Part shown: positions 59,933 to 64,000 of the stretch, one piece after another
How the letters are laid out: every line of letters begins with the position of its first letter
How positions within the stretch are numbered: position 1 is the first letter of the stretch
Assembly: GCF_009829325.1 (NCBI RefSeq)
Contig: NZ_VUOS01000012.1
Coordinates: 186,001-250,000, forward strand
Source: Nocardia sp. CY41
GTDB taxonomy: Bacteria; Actinomycetota; Actinomycetes; Mycobacteriales; Mycobacteriaceae
DNA length: 64,000 nucleotides
Direction of reading: 5' to 3'
Position numbers and translations under genes: made by a program
Notes under the pieces: generated by a model
What the model was told of the DNA's origin: nothing
Seen by the model: only the letters and a program-made list of their open reading frames with translations
Database searches by the model: none

Positions 59933-62900
59933 TCAGTACACGTCGCGGACGTAGCGCTTTTCGGCGACGAGTTGTTTCTTGAAGGCCAGGGCGCCATCCT
60001 CGTCGAGTTTGCCGTGGATGCGGGCGATGCGCAGGAGGGCCTCGTCGACGTCGGCGGCCATGCGGCCGGCGTCGCCGCAGACGTAGAAGTGGGCGCCGTC
60101 GCGCAGCCAGGACCACAGCTCGGCGCCGTGCTCGAGCATGCGGTGCTGCACATAGATCCGCTCTCGCTGGTCGCGGGAGAAGGCCAGGTCGAGCCGGGTG
60201 AGGAAGCCGGAACGGAACATGTCCTCCAACTCGGCGCGGTAATAGAAGTTCTGCGCCGCGTGCTGATCGCCGAAGAACAGCCAGTTGCGCCCCGTGCAGC
60301 CGAGGGCCCTGCGTTCCTGCAAGAACCCGCGGAAGGGCGCGATGCCGGTGCCAGGGCCCACCATGATCATCGGCACCGACGGGTCGGCCGGGGGACGGAA
60401 ATGCGGCGCGCGCTGCAGGAAGATCGGCACCGCCGCGTCGGCGCCCGCTCGATCGGCGAGGAAGGTCGAGCACACTCCGCCGCGCCGCGCCGCCGACCCG
60501 GTGGCGGCCGGGTCACCGTAGCGCACGACACCGACGGTCAGCTCCACCTCATCCGGGCTGACCAGCGGGCTCGACGAGATCGAATACTGGCGCGGCTGCA
60601 GCTTCTTCAGCGTGCCGAGCCACTCCACCAGATCGGCCCGCACCGGGAAATCGCGCAGCACGTCCACGGCCTGCCGGTCCCACAGGTAGTTCGCCAGCTC
60701 GTTGCGGTTGTCCCGGCGCAGCAATTTGGCGAGTTTGCCGCTGTGGTTGCGCTCGGCGAGGAAGCCGAGCAGGTCGTGGCCGACCTTGGTGATGTCGTAA
60801 TGCGTGCGCAACGCTTCGGCCAGGGTGAGTTCGCGTTCGTCCACCTCGACCGCGCGGCGACCGTCCAGTCCGGTGGCGGCCAGCCATTCGGTGACCAGCG
60901 CATCGCTGTTCACCGGCCAGACGCCCAGGGAATCACCCACCTCGTACCCGCCGTCCAGGCCGCGCAGATCGAACCCGAAGCGGCGCACCTCTTTCGGCGA
61001 TCCTTCGGCCGACAGCAACTCGTTGCGCAGCAGCGGAGCACGCAGCGGTGCGGCGCGGGTGAACGGCGCGGGAGCCGTGCGGGTTCGTACCGGCGCCGGT
61101 GCGGCAGCGGGCGATTCCAGCGTCGCGACGCCGCCGCGGGATGGGGAGCGACCCGGACCGGTTCCGCCGCGCACCGGCAGATCGGCGGGGGAGCCGGGCT
61201 CCGCGTCACCGAACGCGGCGAGCACGTCGTCGAGCCAGCGCTGCGCCGCGTCTTCGTAGTCGGGTTCGCTGTCGACGCGCGGCAGCAACCGGATCGCGCC
61301 GAGTTCGGCGAATTTCTCGTCGAGTTTGCGGCCGTAACCGCAGAAGTCGTCGTAGGAGGAATCGCCGAGGGCGAACACCGCGTAGCGCACACCGGTCAGC
61401 CGCACGACCGCGCCGGCGAGACGCTTCCAGAAGTCGGTTCCGTTGTCCGGCGGCCCTCCGTCGCCGAACGTGCTGCTGACCACCAGCACGTCGCCCTGGA
61501 TCGTGTTCAGGTCGCAGGAGTCCAGGTCCAGCAGTCGCGGCACGAAGCCGTGCCCGGCCAGATGCGCCGAGACGGCGGCCGCGAACTCTTCGGCGGTGCC
61601 GGTCTGCGAGGCCCACAACACCGTGATCGCGCGAGCGGCCGCGCTCTCGTCCACCGCGGGCGCCGGGGCCGCAGTGCCACGCGAGTACATCCCGGCCAGC
61701 AGCCCGTCGACCCACAGCCTGCTGTGCGCGGACATCGGCGCCGAGTCCGGGAGCACCGGCTGACCGGTCACCGGAAGCGCCTGCAGCGCCGCCAGATAAC
61801 CACTCAAGTAGATCCGCTCGGTCTCGCTGAGCGTGGGCGCGGTGCCGCCGTCGAGACCGAGCACGGCCGCCAGCGGGTGCACCGCCTGCGCCGCGGGCAG
61901 CGCGGCGGGGACCTCCGGTTGCGGCACCGCCGCCACCCGGCGCAGCGCCACCGCACACGCCTTGAACTCCGGTTGCAGGGAGTCCGGATCGACCGCGTCA
62001 TTCGTGACCGCGTTGATGGTCAGGTATTCGCCCTGCTCGTCGTTCCAGTGGAAAGGCACGAAGCAATCGCCCGGCCGCACCCGATCGCCGATCAGCACCG
62101 GTAGCACGGCGCGGCCACGGCGCGAGGCGATCTCGAGCTGATCGCCGGCACGCAGGCCGAGACGCTCGGCGTCGGCCGGGTGCACCTCGACGAACGGCGC
62201 GCCGTTCAGCTTGGTCAGCTTGTCGATCTTGCCGGTCTTCGTCATCGTGTGCCACTGGTGCTGCAGGCGGCCGGTGTTCAGCAAAAACGGGTAGTCGTCG
62301 TCCGGCATCTCCTCCGGCAGCATGTGCGGCCGCGGCCAGAACACCGCGCGACGGCTCGGCGTGGCGAAGGCCAGCCGGGGCCGGTGCCCGTGCTCGTCGG
62401 CGAACAGTGTCTGGCTGACGCCGTCGTTCAGGTAGCGAATCGGATTACGCCTGTGTTCCGGCCGCGCGCACGGCCACTGCATCGGCCCTTCGCGCAGCGC
62501 CTCGTAGCTCACACCGCGCAAGTCGTAGCCGGTCGCGGGATTCGCGAAACGGGTGATCTCGTCGAACACTTCGGCGCTGGAAGCGAAATCGAAGCCGGGG
62601 AAGCCCATGGCGGAGGCGATGTCGGCGATGATCCGCCAGTCCGGCCGCGCGTCGCCGGTGGGGTGCACCGATTGCTGCAGCAGGGTGAGGTTGCGTTCCG
62701 AATTGACCATCACCGCGTCCGCCTCCGCCCACAGCGTGGCGGGAAGCAGCAGGTCGGCGTAGGCGTTGGTCGCGGTCTCGGTGTAGGCGTCCTGGGCGAT
62801 CACCAGTTCGGCCGCTTCCAGTCCCGCGATGACGGTCTTGCGGTTGGACACGGTGGCGACGGGGTTGGTGCAGATGATCCAGGCCGCTTTGATCGTTCCT

Positions 62901-63997
62901 TCGGCCAGTTCACGGAACATCTCCACGGTGCCGGGCCCGGCTTCGGTGCGCAGCGTGCCGGGCTCCAGCTCCCACACGGTCTCCACGAACGCCCGGTCCT
63001 CGGCGGAGAGCAGGCTGCGCTGACCGGGCAGGCCCGGACCCATGTAGCCCATTTCGCGCCCGCCCATCGCGTTGGGCTGCCCGGTGAGCGAGAACGGCCC
63101 GCTCCCGGGACGGCAGATCGCGCCCGTGGCCAGGTGCAGGTTGCACAGCGCGTTGGTGTTCCAGGTGCCGTGCGTGGACTGGTTGAGCCCCATCGTCCAC
63201 AGCGACATCCATTCGCCGGCCTCACCGATCCACCGAGCCGCGGTGCGGATGTCGGCCTCGGCCAGCCCGGTGATCTCCGCCACTCGCCGCGGCGGATAGT
63301 CGGCGAGGAACTCCGGCATCGCGTCCCAGCCCTCGGTGTGCTCGGCGATGAACTCCTCGTCGATGTGGCCGTTCGCGACCAGCAGGTGCAGCAGCCCGTT
63401 CAGCAGCGCCAGGTCCGTGCCGGGAGCGATCTGCAGGAACAGGTCCGCCCGCGCGGCGGTCTCGGTGCGCCGCGGGTCCACGACGATGAGCTTGGCCCCG
63501 GCCTTCAGCCGGTCGGCCATCCGCAGGAACAGGATGGGATGGCAGTCGGCCATGTTCGCGCCGATCACGAAGAACAGGTCGGCGTGCTCGAAGTCGTCGT
63601 AGGATCCGGGCGGCCCGTCCGCGCCGAGCGACTGCTTGTATCCGGTCCCCGCGCTGGCCATGCACAGGCGCGAGTTCGCCTCGATGTGCATCGTGCGCAG
63701 ATAACCCTTGGCCAGCTTGGTCGCGAGGTACTGCGCCTCCAGCGACATCTGCCCGGAGACGTAGAGCGCGATCGCGTCCGGCCCGTGCTCGTCCAGGATC
63801 GCGCGCAATCGGGTGGCGGCCTCGTGCACGGCCTCGTCCACGGGGAAGGGCACCGGGACCTGACCCCGTTCCGAACGCCGGTAGGCGGTCTCCATCCGGC
63901 CGGTGGTGCGCGTCAACTCGGCGTGCGTCGCGCCCTTGGTGCACAGCCTGCCCGCGTTCGCCGGATGCAGTTTGTCGCCGCTGACCTTGGCGATCAC
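59933..63997 (-). CDS. Bifunctional assimilatory nitrate reductase / CysJ-like flavoprotein (5' end outside window)
   Basis: 1354 residues are visible; the start, with the 4Fe-4S cysteines, lies beyond the right edge. Residues 1-700: molybdopterin oxidoreductase ([60 protein letters not shown]) with the C-terminal molybdopterin-binding domain ([20 protein letters not shown]). From about 790: flavodoxin ([20 protein letters not shown]), then FAD domain with [12 protein letters not shown] (about 1136) and NADP site [19 protein letters not shown] (about 1216). One chain would carry electrons NADPH-FAD-FMN-FeS-Mo to reduce nitrate to nitrite in the cytoplasm. Confidence 0.9.
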   Translation of the reverse strand: MIAKVSGDKLHPANAGRLCTKGATHAELTRTTGRMETAYRRSERGQVPVPFPVDEAVHEAATRLRAILDEHGPDAIALYVSGQMSLEAQYLATKLAKGYLRTMHIEANSRLCMASAGTGYKQSLGADGPPGSYDDFEHADLFFVIGANMADCHPILFLRMADRLKAGAKLIVVDPRRTETAARADLFLQIAPGTDLALLNGLLHLLVANGHIDEEFIAEHTEGWDAMPEFLADYPPRRVAEITGLAEADIRTAARWIGEAGEWMSLWTMGLNQSTHGTWNTNALCNLHLATGAICRPGSGPFSLTGQPNAMGGREMGYMGPGLPGQRSLLSAEDRAFVETVWELEPGTLRTEAGPGTVEMFRELAEGTIKAAWIICTNPVATVSNRKTVIAGLEAAELVIAQDAYTETATNAYADLLLPATLWAEADAVMVNSERNLTLLQQSVHPTGDARPDWRIIADIASAMGFPGFDFASSAEVFDEITRFANPATGYDLRGVSYEALREGPMQWPCARPEHRRNPIRYLNDGVSQTLFADEHGHRPRLAFATPSRRAVFWPRPHMLPEEMPDDDYPFLLNTGRLQHQWHTMTKTGKIDKLTKLNGAPFVEVHPADAERLGLRAGDQLEIASRRGRAVLPVLIGDRVRPGDCFVPFHWNDEQGEYLTINAVTNDAVDPDSLQPEFKACAVALRRVAAVPQPEVPAALPAAQAVHPLAAVLGLDGGTAPTLSETERIYLSGYLAALQALPVTGQPVLPDSAPMSAHSRLWVDGLLAGMYSRGTAAPAPAVDESAAARAITVLWASQTGTAEEFAAAVSAHLAGHGFVPRLLDLDSCDLNTIQGDVLVVSSTFGDGGPPDNGTDFWKRLAGAVVRLTGVRYAVFALGDSSYDDFCGYGRKLDEKFAELGAIRLLPRVDSEPDYEDAAQRWLDDVLAAFGDAEPGSPADLPVRGGTGPGRSPSRGGVATLESPAAAPAPVRTRTAPAPFTRAAPLRAPLLRNELLSAEGSPKEVRRFGFDLRGLDGGYEVGDSLGVWPVNSDALVTEWLAATGLDGRRAVEVDERELTLAEALRTHYDITKVGHDLLGFLAERNHSGKLAKLLRRDNRNELANYLWDRQAVDVLRDFPVRADLVEWLGTLKKLQPRQYSISSSPLVSPDEVELTVGVVRYGDPAATGSAARRGGVCSTFLADRAGADAAVPIFLQRAPHFRPPADPSVPMIMVGPGTGIAPFRGFLQERRALGCTGRNWLFFGDQHAAQNFYYRAELEDMFRSGFLTRLDLAFSRDQRERIYVQHRMLEHGAELWSWLRDGAHFYVCGDAGRMAADVDEALLRIARIHGKLDEDGALAFKKQLVAEKRYVRDVY

Positions 63998-64000
63998 CGG

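Noticed and set aside
59774..62104. A 776-codon open frame on the plus strand
   Set aside because: It is the antisense shadow of the nitrate reductase-flavoprotein gene, composed of Gly/Arg/Ala/His-rich sequence without any domain; long shadow frames are normal in DNA this rich in G and C.
1..64000. CRISPR arrays, rRNA, tRNA genes and insertion sequences
   Set aside because: No regularly spaced repeats, no cloverleaf sequences and no transposase motifs were seen by reading both strands; a tRNAscan or ISfinder search would settle this.

Overview
The window is high-GC actinobacterial DNA, best explained as a Nocardia (or close mycolic-acid relative) chromosome. The evidence is gene content and order. 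The run proC / excisionase-like regulator / bS22 / epimerase / acyltransferase / SerB1-type phosphatase / glutaredoxin / hem genes, followed by hemL / phosphatase / thioredoxin / ccdA / resB / ccsB and then menA / menE / menB / menD, follows the M. tuberculosis Rv0500-Rv0555 backbone. The accessory genes and the fused nitrate reductase-flavoprotein are Nocardia-like. The species was not determined.

Layout. 0-5.6 kb: end of a thioesterase, proC, a small DNA-binding protein, the 33-aa ribosomal protein bS22, an epimerase, an acyltransferase and a HAD phosphatase. 5.7-17.4 kb: haem biosynthesis, as glutaredoxin-rex-hemA-hemC-hemD and, after an accessory insert (GlxA-type regulator, imine-reductase-like enzyme, PPOX protein, Sel1 protein), hemB. 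A near-consensus Rex operator precedes rex, so the haem operon is probably tied to NADH/NAD+ state. 17.4-20 kb: small membrane and secreted proteins. 20.2-26.9 kb: hemL and a tightly overlapped System II cytochrome c maturation operon. Haem supply and haem attachment are therefore neighbours.

27-37 kb is accessory: Uma2 protein, a frameshifted hydrolase, a secreted toxin-like protein with a probable immunity gene, a three-gene unit of unknown function beside an XRE/TPR regulator, a secreted lipase and several exported proteins. 37.5-40.8 kb: BldC-type regulator, DUF4229 protein, Cds1-like PLP enzyme, and a small HTH/Clp-N pair behind a promoter built from two identical palindromes. 40.8-56.1 kb: menaquinone genes menA, menE, menB and menD, interrupted by a frameshifted AfsR-type regulator, a frameshifted DrrAB-type exporter and an HxlR/Ohr block. 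56-64 kb: small proteins, a TetR/aldo-keto reductase pair with a clear operator, a decayed second copy of the toxin/immunity cassette, and a large single-chain assimilatory nitrate reductase fused to a CysJ-like flavoprotein that runs off the right edge.

Three patterns cut across the map. Broken reading frames cluster in accessory genes between 28 and 49 kb, while all haem, menaquinone and cytochrome genes are intact. A GC-rich, hairpin-forming repeat occurs at 4.3, 11.2 and 53.8 kb. The two gaps inside rex-hemACD are each filled exactly by a 23-25 codon mini-ORF with ATGA overlaps at both ends.
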